Source: Clostridiales bacterium NK3B98
Lineage (GTDB): Bacteria; Bacillota; Clostridia; Oscillospirales; Oscillospiraceae
Direction: 5' to 3'
NCBI GenBank assembly: GCA_000421005.1
Contig: ATWA01000004.1
Span: 42,403 to 106,402 of the forward strand
DNA: 64,000 nt
The notes below the pieces were generated by a model, which was not told the DNA's origin, did no database searches, and saw nothing but the letters and a program-made list of their open reading frames with translations. Made by a program: the position numbers and the translations under genes. Positions 23,230-30,609 of this stretch are shown in pieces. The number at the start of each line of letters is the position of its first letter. The first letter of the stretch is position 1.

Positions 23230-23823
23230 TCAATTATACTTGCTCATGGCGGCATCCATGCCGTCTTTCAGGATGCACTCCACCGCCTCCGCCGCCCGGA
23301 CAGCGGCTTCCTCCATGGTCTTGCGCTCCTGCGCCGGGAATTTTCCCAGCACCCAATCCGCCAAATCGTAGTCCGGGTGGGGCTTTTTGCCCACCCCTAC
23401 CTTGACCCGGGGGAAGTTCTGGCTGTCCAGCATATTGATGATGCTTTTCAGCCCGTTGTGTCCCCCGGCGGAGCCGTTGCGGCGCAGACGAAGTTTTCCC
23501 GGATCAAGGGAAACGTCATCCGAAATCACCAGACACCGTTCCGGGGACACCTTATAAAAGGCCGCCGCCTCCTGCAAGGCGGTGCCGGAGAGGTTCATAT
23601 AGGTGTTGGGCTTCATCAGCAGCACCTTGTGTCCGCCGATTTCCCCGGTTCCGGTGAGGGCTTTGAAGCGGACACGCCGCACGTCGATATGGTGGATGCG
23701 GCTCAGCTCATCCGCCACGGTGAAGCCCACGTTGTGCCGGCTGTTGTCGTATTCCCGCCCCGGATTGCCCAGCGCGCAGATAATCCACTCCACCCCGGAG
23801 GTGGGCTTTTTTTGGAAAAACAT
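23230..23823 (-). CDS. pth: Peptidyl-tRNA hydrolase
   Basis: This 197-residue protein has the family motifs 'ICALGNPGREYDNSRHNVGF' with the catalytic histidine, 'LLMKPNTYMNLSG', 'ISDDVSLDPGKLRLR' and 'GSAGGHNGLKSI'. It cleaves peptides from tRNAs released by stalled ribosomes. ATG 23823 is preferred over an upstream start at 23853 because the extra residues are not family-like. The prs-pth-mfd order is common in Firmicutes. Confidence 0.95.
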   Translation of the reverse strand: MFFQKKPTSGVEWIICALGNPGREYDNSRHNVGFTVADELSRIHHIDVRRVRFKALTGTGEIGGHKVLLMKPNTYMNLSGTALQEAAAFYKVSPERCLVISDDVSLDPGKLRLRRNGSAGGHNGLKSIINMLDSQNFPRVKVGVGKKPHPDYDLADWVLGKFPAQERKTMEEAAVRAAEAVECILKDGMDAAMSKYN

Positions 23824-23918
23824 GATTTTTTGTCCCTTTCTGCCACGCACCAAAGGGGAGTACCGAAGCCGGTACCCCCTGAAATGTGCATATTCGACTT
23901 GATTTACGGTGATTCGCC

Positions 23919-24911
23919 TTAGCTGAAGATGGGAGAGATGGAAATCTCGTTGTAGATGCGGCCAATGGCATCGGCAAACATGCCCGCCACCGGGAGATAC
24001 TTCAGCTTCTTGCTGTTTTTGCCCGCCTCGGGCATGGGAATGGTATCCAAAAATACCAGCTCCTCCAGCACGGAGTTCTCAATGCGGTCCAGCGCCGGGC
24101 CGGAGAGCACGCCGTGAGTGGCGCAGGCGTGGACGCTCTTGGCACCACCGGCCTCCACCAGCGCACGGGCGGCGCCGCACAGGGAACCGGCGGTATCCAC
24201 CATGTCGTCCAGCAGGATGACGTTCTTGTCCCGCACATCGCCGATGATGTTCTTCACCTCGGAGTGGTTGGCCTTCTGGCGGCGCTTGTCCACAATGGCC
24301 AGAGGCAGGTTCATCTTCTGGGCAAAGGCACGGGCACGGGAGACAGAGCCCACGTCAGGAGAGACCACCACCGTGTCCTCCTCCCGTCCGGCGAACTGCT
24401 CCTTGAAATACTTCACGAACAGAGGGGAGCCGGGCATATTGTCCATGGGAATGTCAAAGAAGCCCTGAATCTGGGTGCAGTGGATGTCCATGGTCAGCAC
24501 ATGATCCACACCGGCGCTGACCAGCATATTGGCGGTGAGCTTGGCGGAGATGGGGTCACGGGGCTTGGTCTTGCGATCCTGCCGGGCGTAGCCATAGTAG
24601 GGGATGACGGCGGTGATACGTCCTGCGCTGGCACGCTTGCAGGCGTCCACCATAATGCAAAGCTCCATCAGGTTGTCGTTGACGCTGCGGTAGTCCAGCT
24701 CGCCCCGCACGCCGTTGGCACAGGTGGACTGGATCAGAAACACGTCGCTGCCCCGGACGGACTCATAGAAGGAGACAAAGCTCTCGCCGTCGGAAAAGCG
24801 GCCGCACTCGGAGTTGCCCAGCTGCACGCCCAGATTGCTGCAAATCTCCCGTGCCAGCTTTTGGTTGGAACTGCCTGCGAAGATCTTGATGTCCTTGCCG
24901 TGTGAAATCAT
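23919..24911 (-). CDS. prs: Ribose-phosphate pyrophosphokinase
   Basis: This 330-residue enzyme makes PRPP from ribose 5-phosphate and ATP. Visible motifs are 'IKIFAGSSNQKLAREI', 'SDGESFVSFYESVRGSDVF', the flexible loop 'YYGYARQDRKTKPRDPISAK' and the PRPP-binding loop 'VILLDDMVDTAGSL'. The 'SECGRF' variant and some insertions place it with the longer clostridial form. The first gene of the prs-pth-mfd group, it has a strong promoter 80 bases upstream. Confidence 0.95.
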   Translation of the reverse strand: MISHGKDIKIFAGSSNQKLAREICSNLGVQLGNSECGRFSDGESFVSFYESVRGSDVFLIQSTCANGVRGELDYRSVNDNLMELCIMVDACKRASAGRITAVIPYYGYARQDRKTKPRDPISAKLTANMLVSAGVDHVLTMDIHCTQIQGFFDIPMDNMPGSPLFVKYFKEQFAGREEDTVVVSPDVGSVSRARAFAQKMNLPLAIVDKRRQKANHSEVKNIIGDVRDKNVILLDDMVDTAGSLCGAARALVEAGGAKSVHACATHGVLSGPALDRIENSVLEELVFLDTIPMPEAGKNSKKLKYLPVAGMFADAIGRIYNEISISPIFS

Positions 24912-24992
24912 AATCGAAACGCTCCTCTTTCGTCAGTTGTGACCTTGGTATGCGTATGAAGCGGAGCTGTGCGCCCCGCAGTTTCTGCCCCC

Positions 24993-25021
24993 ATTATAGC
25001 AAACGCCAGAGGAAAGTCCAA
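24993..25021 (-). promoter_or_regulatory. Sigma-A promoter of prs
   Basis: On the minus strand TTGGAC (25021-25016), a 17-base spacer and TATAAT (24998-24993). Confidence 0.8.
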
Positions 25022-25165
25022 TATTTTGTGCCGGATTTTTTGAGAAAAAACGCTAATTTCCCTGTTGCACAATTTTTGAGAGGGGTTTTTGGAGAAAATT
25101 GGCGGTTTCGTTTTTACGCTGACAGGGTTGGGAAAATAATCCCGTCCCTATCCGGGGAAAAGCCA

Positions 25166-25194
25166 TTGCTGAAACGGAACGGGCATGGTATAAT
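25166..25194 (+). promoter_or_regulatory. Sigma-A promoter of the acyl-CoA dehydrogenase fusion
   Basis: TTGCTG (25166-25171), a 17-base spacer and TATAAT (25189-25194). Transcription should start near 25201, about 10 bases before the miniature element, so the element becomes part of the mRNA leader. Confidence 0.75.
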
Positions 25195-25209
25195 AACTCT
25201 GATTCTAAA

Positions 25210-25263
25210 GGAAGCGCTGAATCAATCTCTCGGATGCCGTAGCCTGATTTGTTCAGCGGTTCC
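25210..25263. mobile_element. 54-bp miniature inverted-repeat element (internally deleted copy)
   Basis: The ends GGAAGCGCTGAATCAATC and GATTTGTTCAGCGGTTCC are imperfect terminal inverted repeats (15 of 18 matching). TAAA flanks both sides (25206-25209 and 25264-25267), as a target duplication would. Its left 27 and right 27-28 bases match the two ends of the 160-bp element at 63841-64000, so it is that element with about 106 internal bases missing. It has no coding capacity. Confidence 0.8.
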
Positions 25264-25285
25264 TAAAGTAAAGGAGACAGATCCC

Positions 25286-27337
25286 ATGATCTTCAAGGAA
25301 GAAACCAGAGAACTGCTCGCCATGGTGCGGGAGTTTGTGGATAGAGAGATCATCCCCACGGTGGGAGATTATGAGAAAAACGACCAGTTCCCGGAGGAGC
25401 TGCTGGACAAGGCCTGCGCCATGGGGCTCAACGAGCTGTGCGTCCCCGCCCAGTTCGGCGGACCGGGGCTGAGCAACGTGGAGGTGTTTGCCATTGCCGA
25501 GGAAATCGCCCGGGGCGATATCGGCATCGGCACCACCCTGATTGCCAATGCGCTGGCCTCCTATCCGGTGCTGATTGCCGGAACGGACGCACAGAAAAAG
25601 CTGTGGTTTGACACCATGCGGGAGCGGAAGTATGCCGCATTCTGCCTCACCGAACCGGGTGCCGGTTCCGACGCCGGCGGCGTTCAGACCACCGCCGTGG
25701 AGGACGGGGATGAGTACGTCATCAACGGCACCAAGTGCTTTATCTCCAACGGCCCCATTGCGGGCATTTACACTGTCCTTGCCTCCACCCGCAAAACGGC
25801 GGGTATTATGGGTCTTTCCGCCTTTATTGTGGAGCGGGACCGTCCCGGCGTGTCCATCGGCAAGGAAGAGGACAAGATGGGTATGCGCCTGAGCTGCACC
25901 AGCGAGGTCATCTTCGACAATGTGCGCATCCCCAAGGATCATCTGCTGGGCAAACGCAACCGCGGATTTAAGTATATCATGGAGACGCTGGATCACTCCC
26001 GTGCCGGTGTGGGTGCCTTTGGCGTAGGCATCGGACAGCGTGTAGTGGAGGAAGCCACCAAGTACGCCAAGCAGCGCAAGCAGTTCGGTCAGGCGGTTGC
26101 CAACTTCCAGGCGGTGGAGCTGATGCTGGCGGATATGGAGATTCAGGTGCAGGCTGCCCGTCAGATGTACCTCCACGCCGCCGAGCTGATGGATGCGGGG
26201 CTGCCCTTCACCATGGAGGCCGCCATTGCCAAGACCATCGGCACGGATACCGGCATGAAGTGCGCCGTGGACGGGGTGCAGGTCATGGGCGGCTACGGCT
26301 ACATGAAGGAATACCCCATGGAGAAGCTGATGCGGGACGCCAAGATTCTGCAAATCTATGAGGGCACCAACCAGATTCAGCGCTCCGTCATTGCGGGACA
26401 GTTGAAGAAGAAGTATACCGACGACCCCAAGGCGGTGAAAAAGACCGCCTCCGCCCCGGCTGCCCCGGAAAAGCCCAAAAACGCCGCTCCCGCCCCGGCT
26501 GCCGCGCCTACGGCAAAGGTCACCGGCAAGGAGCTGAACCTGCTGGTTTGCGTCAAGCAGGTGCCGGACACCACCCAGATTATAATTGACCCGGTGAAGC
26601 ACACCCTGATCCGGGAGGGCGTGCCCGCCATCGTCAACACCTTCGATACCTATGCGCTGGAAACCGCCCTGCGGCTGAAGGACAAGTGGGGCGGCAAGGT
26701 CACCGTGCTGTCCATGGGTATTCCCAAGGCAAAGGACGCCCTGCGGGAGTGCATCGCCGCCGGTGCGGACGAGGCCTATCTGATTACCGACCGGGTGTTC
26801 GGCGGGTCGGACACGCTGGCCACCTCCAAGATTATCTCCACCGCCATTGAGGCGCTGGAAAAGCGGAACGAGCGTGCCTTTGACATCATTCTCTGCGGCA
26901 AGCAGGCCATTGACGGAGATACCGGTCAGGTGGGTCCGGAGATTTCCCAGCATCTGAACCGGGCGCTGGTGTCCTACGCTGTGGGCGTGGAGCGTCAGGA
27001 GGATGGCAGCTTCAAGTGCAAGCGGGAGAGCGACGAGGGCTTTGACTTTTACGGTGTCAGCGCCCCCTGCGTCATCACCGTGAACAAGACCCCCTATGAC
27101 CTGCGCTACCCCAGCTTCAAGACCCAGCGGTTTGCCAAGACCGCCGAAATCGTGGAGTTGACCAGCGCTGACGTGGTGGTGCCGGAGGAGCAGCGGGGAC
27201 TGGCCGGGTCGCCCACCAAGGTGGTCAAGACCTACACCCCCACCCACGAGAAGAACGGCATGAAGATTGAAGGGCTGGACGGCAAGGCGGCGGCGGAAAA
27301 GCTGGCCGGGCTGCTGTTCGACGCCAAGCTGATGTGA
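25286..27337 (+). CDS. Acyl-CoA dehydrogenase fused to electron-transfer flavoprotein beta subunit
   Basis: Residues 1-380 are a complete short-chain-type acyl-CoA dehydrogenase: 'FCLTEPGAGSDAGG' (119-132), 'VMGGYGYMKEYPMEKLMRD', and the catalytic Glu359 in 'IYEGTNQIQR'. An Ala/Pro/Lys linker (385-415) joins it to a complete EtfB (417-683; 'LLVCVKQVPDTTQ', 'CGKQAIDGDTGQVGPEIS'). EtfA follows 13 bases later. Separate genes are the rule; this fusion would tether the dehydrogenase to its electron carrier. The pair may reduce an enoyl-CoA, possibly by electron bifurcation as in butyrate makers, but no crotonase, thiolase or hydroxyacyl-CoA dehydrogenase genes lie in this window. AAGGAG lies at 25271-25276. 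Confidence 0.95.
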   Translation: MIFKEETRELLAMVREFVDREIIPTVGDYEKNDQFPEELLDKACAMGLNELCVPAQFGGPGLSNVEVFAIAEEIARGDIGIGTTLIANALASYPVLIAGTDAQKKLWFDTMRERKYAAFCLTEPGAGSDAGGVQTTAVEDGDEYVINGTKCFISNGPIAGIYTVLASTRKTAGIMGLSAFIVERDRPGVSIGKEEDKMGMRLSCTSEVIFDNVRIPKDHLLGKRNRGFKYIMETLDHSRAGVGAFGVGIGQRVVEEATKYAKQRKQFGQAVANFQAVELMLADMEIQVQAARQMYLHAAELMDAGLPFTMEAAIAKTIGTDTGMKCAVDGVQVMGGYGYMKEYPMEKLMRDAKILQIYEGTNQIQRSVIAGQLKKKYTDDPKAVKKTASAPAAPEKPKNAAPAPAAAPTAKVTGKELNLLVCVKQVPDTTQIIIDPVKHTLIREGVPAIVNTFDTYALETALRLKDKWGGKVTVLSMGIPKAKDALRECIAAGADEAYLITDRVFGGSDTLATSKIISTAIEALEKRNERAFDIILCGKQAIDGDTGQVGPEISQHLNRALVSYAVGVERQEDGSFKCKRESDEGFDFYGVSAPCVITVNKTPYDLRYPSFKTQRFAKTAEIVELTSADVVVPEEQRGLAGSPTKVVKTYTPTHEKNGMKIEGLDGKAAAEKLAGLLFDAKLM

Positions 27338-27350
27338 GGAGGTGCCCCTG

Positions 27351-28343
27351 ATGGAGAGCAAAAATCTCTGGGTCTATATTGAGACAGACGAGGGCAGGGC
27401 AAAGAACGTAGGCTTTGAGCTGCTGAATCCCGGACGGAGGATGGCGGACAAGCTGGGCGAAAAGCTGGTGGCCGTGGTGCTGGGCAAGGGCATTGCCGAA
27501 GCCGCCAAAACCGCCATCGCCTGCGGCGCTGACCAGGTCATCACCGTAGACAGTGAGGACTTTGCCACCTACAATTCGGATATCCATACCTGCGCCATGG
27601 TGCAGCTCATTGAAAAGTACCGTCCCGCCATTGTTCTCTACGGCGCCACCAACAACGGCAGAGACGTAGGCCCCCGGGTGGCCTGCGCCCTGAAAACCGG
27701 GCTTACCGCCGACTGCACCGGGCTGGACATTGACGAGAACGGCCTGCTGGCCTCCACCCGTCCCGCCTTTGGGGGCAACCTGATGGCTACCATCTCCTGC
27801 CCCAACACCAAGCCCCAGATGTCCACCGTCCGCCCCGGCGTGTTCAAAAAGCCAGTGCTGGATGAGGGACGCACCGGCGAGATCATCACCGAGATGGTGA
27901 ACATCCCCGCCGCTCAGGTGCGGGTGCATCTGCTGGAGCGGGTGCGGGAAGTCGCGGAAGCGGTGGATCTGGAAGGGGCAGAGGTGATCGTCTCCGGCGG
28001 ACGCGGCCTGAAAAGCGCGGAAAACTTCGCCCTTGTTCGGGACCTGGCCAAGGCCATGGGCGGTGTGGTAGGCGCAAGCCGTGCCGCTGTGGATGCCGGC
28101 TGGATTCCCCACGCCCACCAGGTGGGTCAGACCGGAAAGACGGTGGCTCCCAAAATCTATGTGGCCGTGGGCATCTCCGGTGCCATTCAACATCTGGCAG
28201 GCATGAGCGGCTCGGACACCATTATCGCCATCAACAAGGATCCGGACGCCCCCATCTTCTCAGTGGCGGATTACGGCATTGTGGGCGACGCCTTTGAGGT
28301 GGTGCCCGCCCTGATTGCGGCAATGGAAGCGCACAAAAAATAA
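27351..28343 (+). CDS. etfA: Electron-transfer flavoprotein alpha subunit
   Basis: This 330-residue protein pairs with the EtfB domain of the preceding fusion. Its C-terminal FAD domain is clear ('VSGGRGLKSAENFALV', 'VGASRAAVDAGWIPHAHQVG', 'GISGAIQHLAGM'). The N-terminal domain ('NLWVYIETDEGRAKNVGFE') lacks a ferredoxin module. ATG 27351 follows AGGAGG (27337-27342) by 8 bases. A clear terminator follows. Confidence 0.95.
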   Translation: MESKNLWVYIETDEGRAKNVGFELLNPGRRMADKLGEKLVAVVLGKGIAEAAKTAIACGADQVITVDSEDFATYNSDIHTCAMVQLIEKYRPAIVLYGATNNGRDVGPRVACALKTGLTADCTGLDIDENGLLASTRPAFGGNLMATISCPNTKPQMSTVRPGVFKKPVLDEGRTGEIITEMVNIPAAQVRVHLLERVREVAEAVDLEGAEVIVSGGRGLKSAENFALVRDLAKAMGGVVGASRAAVDAGWIPHAHQVGQTGKTVAPKIYVAVGISGAIQHLAGMSGSDTIIAINKDPDAPIFSVADYGIVGDAFEVVPALIAAMEAHKK

Positions 28344-28350
28344 ACTGCTG

Positions 28351-28383
28351 ACTGCGCTGCCCGCCGGGCAGCGCAGTTTTGTT
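28351..28383 (+). terminator. Terminator after etfA
   Basis: ACTGCGCTGCCC pairs perfectly with GGGCAGCGCAGT around GCC and is followed by TTTTGTT. Confidence 0.9.
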
Positions 28384-28483
28384 CCCTGTTGGCAAAAAAC
28401 ACTGGTATTTGGCATTTTTTGCAGGAACTTTTATTTCTTTTTTAAATTCCCACCGGGCTGCTATGCAAACGGTGCGATTATGC

Positions 28484-28489
28484 TATAAT
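28484..28489 (+). promoter_or_regulatory. Probable -10 box of the MacB-like exporter operon
   Basis: TATAAT in an extended context (TGCTATAAT), 57 bases before the first gene. No good -35 box is visible at the right distance, as is usual for extended -10 promoters. Confidence 0.5.
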
Positions 28490-28545
28490 GCAGGGGTAAA
28501 ATCAACCTGCCCGGTCGAACCGGGCGTGAAAGGATGACAAGGGCG

Positions 28546-29928
28546 ATGAAATTGAAACGAATCCTTGCGGGACTTCTGGCACTGGCGCTGTGCGCCGGGC
28601 TGACCGCCTGCAACAGCGCCGCTGAGAGCGGCGGCGAGGCTGCGGTGCAGTCTGTTGCCATGCTCATGGGCGTGGAGCTGTCTGGAAACAACCAGTATAA
28701 CGGCGTGATTGAAGCCCGCTCCACAGAGAAAATCCAGAAGGACGGCAACAAGACGGTAAAGGAGTGCTATGTCTCCGTAGGCGATCAGGTAAAGGAGGGG
28801 GATAAACTGTTCTCCTACGACACCGATGCGCTGGAGCTGACCGTCTCCTCCGCCGAGCTGGAGGTGGAGCAGATTCGCAACTCCATTACCAACTACGAGA
28901 CCCAGATCAAGTCTCTGGAGAAGGAGAAGAAGGACGCTCCCTCCTCTGACAAGCTGTCCTACACCCTTCAGATTCAGGAGACCGAGCTGAGTAAGGCGGA
29001 GGCGGAGTACAACCTGAAGCAGAAGGAAGCAGAGCTGCAAAAGATGAAGGACAGCGCCGGTGAGACAGAGGTAGTCTCCCCCGTCAGCGGCGTGGTGCAG
29101 AGCATCCAGAAGGACGACAATGACAACAGCGGCATGGACGGATACGGCAACGGCGGCGACAGCGGCTCCGACGCTTACATCACTATCATGGAGACCGGTA
29201 CCTACCGGGTGCGTGGCTCTGCCAGCGAGGAGAGCATCCGCAGCATCAACGAGGGGGTGGAGATCACCGCCTATTCCCGCACAGACCCCACCCAGAGCTG
29301 GCACGGCACGGTGAGCAGCGTGAACACCAGCGCAGCGGAAACCCAGCAGAGCGAGAACGGCAACTATTATGACGGCTCCGGCGGAGAGAGCAGCAGCAAA
29401 TACAGCTTTTATGTGGAGCTGGATAACTCCGACGGGCTGCTCATCGGGCAGCACGTCTATCTCAAGCCCGGTGCAGCCGATGAAGGCGGGGACGAAATCG
29501 TCCTGCCCTCCGGTTATCTCATGCTGGACGGCGACAACGCCTCTGTCTGGGCAGCCGGCAGCAAGGATAAGCTGGAAAAGCGCAGCGTGACGCTGGGCGA
29601 GTACCGGGAAGCGTCTGACGAGTATGTCATCGCCGACGGTCTCACTCTTCAGGACTACATCGCCTACCCTGACGAGACCATGAAGGAAGGAATGCCTGTG
29701 GTACGCTACGACGAGTCCTCCTTCGGCGGCGACAGCGGCGAGTACACCGAGGGTGAGGGCGAGGGCGGAGCCTTCCCCGAGGGCGAAGTGCCCGAGGGCG
29801 CTTTTGAGGCAGGGGAAGTGCCGGAGGGGGTGTTTGCCGAGGGCGGCTTTGAGGAAGGCGAAGTGCCTGAGGGCGCTTTTGTGGAAGGCGAAGCTGTAAA
29901 CGGCGCTGAGGCAGGCACGGAGGGCTAA
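28546..29928 (+). CDS. Lipoprotein adaptor (HlyD/MFP type) of an ABC exporter
   Basis: This 460-residue protein has a lipoprotein signal ('GLLALALCAGLTAC', Cys22), a first lipoyl half ('CYVSVGDQVKEGDKLFSYD'), a Glu/Lys-rich coiled coil at about 95-175 and a second lipoyl half ('VVSPVSGVVQSIQKDD'). A beta-barrel region follows. In Gram-positive bacteria such adaptors sit outside the membrane on MacB-like permeases. The C-terminus is a low-complexity acidic tail with 'GEVPEGAF'-type repeats. ATG 28546 is chosen to give a normal signal peptide; ATG 28534 is possible. It is first in a four-gene operon that also encodes a second adaptor. Confidence 0.85.
   Translation: MKLKRILAGLLALALCAGLTACNSAAESGGEAAVQSVAMLMGVELSGNNQYNGVIEARSTEKIQKDGNKTVKECYVSVGDQVKEGDKLFSYDTDALELTVSSAELEVEQIRNSITNYETQIKSLEKEKKDAPSSDKLSYTLQIQETELSKAEAEYNLKQKEAELQKMKDSAGETEVVSPVSGVVQSIQKDDNDNSGMDGYGNGGDSGSDAYITIMETGTYRVRGSASEESIRSINEGVEITAYSRTDPTQSWHGTVSSVNTSAAETQQSENGNYYDGSGGESSSKYSFYVELDNSDGLLIGQHVYLKPGAADEGGDEIVLPSGYLMLDGDNASVWAAGSKDKLEKRSVTLGEYREASDEYVIADGLTLQDYIAYPDETMKEGMPVVRYDESSFGGDSGEYTEGEGEGGAFPEGEVPEGAFEAGEVPEGVFAEGGFEEGEVPEGAFVEGEAVNGAEAGTEG
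29785..29895 (+). repeat. In-frame repeats encoding GEVPEG units
   Basis: Units of roughly 24-45 bases encode 'GEVPEGAF', 'GEVPEGVF' and 'GEVPEGAF' with Glu/Gly spacers at the end of the adaptor gene. The repeats are imperfect at the DNA level. Such tracts vary in length by slippage. Confidence 0.6.
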
Positions 29929-29931
29929 GCC

Positions 29932-30609
29932 ATGGTATTGGAACTGCGTGATATTTGCAAAGACTACGCCAGAGGAAAAATGAAGGTGCCGGTGCTGCAC
30001 CACATTGACCTGAGCGTAGAGGAAGGGGAATATGTGGCCATTATGGGTCCTTCCGGTTCGGGCAAGACGACGCTGATGAATCTCATCGGCTGTCTGGACG
30101 TGCCCACGTCGGGCAAGCGGATTCTCCGGGGGGAGGATTTGGACGGTCTCAGCGACGACCGCCTTGCGGACCTGCGCAACCGGGAAATCGGTTTCGTATT
30201 TCAGGCGGCTGACCTGCTGCCTGGCATGACCGCACTGGAAAACGTGGCGCTTCCCCTGACCTACCGGGGCGTGAAGAAAAAAGAACGTCTGCAACGGGCG
30301 AAGGAAATGCTGGAGCGGGTGGGGCTGGGAGACCGGCTGGATCACAAGCCCAATCAGCTCTCCGGCGGACAGTGCCAGCGGGTTGCCATCGCCCGGGCAA
30401 TGGTGGGCAATCCCAGCCTGCTGCTGGCAGACGAGCCTACCGGCGCACTGGATACCCAGTCCGGCGAGCAGGTGATGGAGCTGTTTCACCACCTGAACCA
30501 GGAAGGGGTCACCATCATTATGATTACCCACTCCTCCGAGGTTGCAGCCTGCGCCCAGAAGACCTATCTCATTCGGGATGGCCGTATTCAGACGGGAGGT
30601 AGCCGATGA
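29932..30609 (+). CDS. MacB-like ABC transporter ATPase
   Basis: This 225-residue ATPase has Walker A 'GPSGSGKTTL', signature 'LSGGQCQRVAIARAM', Walker B 'LLLADEPTGALD' and the H-loop 'IIMITHSSEV'. It belongs to the LolD/MacB/FtsE group, which powers permeases that work on substrates outside the membrane. It starts 3 bases after the lipoprotein adaptor stop and overlaps the next gene by ATGA. Confidence 0.95.
   Translation: MVLELRDICKDYARGKMKVPVLHHIDLSVEEGEYVAIMGPSGSGKTTLMNLIGCLDVPTSGKRILRGEDLDGLSDDRLADLRNREIGFVFQAADLLPGMTALENVALPLTYRGVKKKERLQRAKEMLERVGLGDRLDHKPNQLSGGQCQRVAIARAMVGNPSLLLADEPTGALDTQSGEQVMELFHHLNQEGVTIIMITHSSEVAACAQKTYLIRDGRIQTGGSR

Larger units (their letters stand above)
24912..25285. 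other. Divergent intergenic region
   Basis: This 374-base region holds the minus-strand prs promoter, the plus-strand promoter of the acyl-CoA dehydrogenase fusion, and a 54-bp miniature element, all listed separately. The AT-rich part at 25022-25165 contains no gene or structured RNA that I can recognise. Confidence 0.6.
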
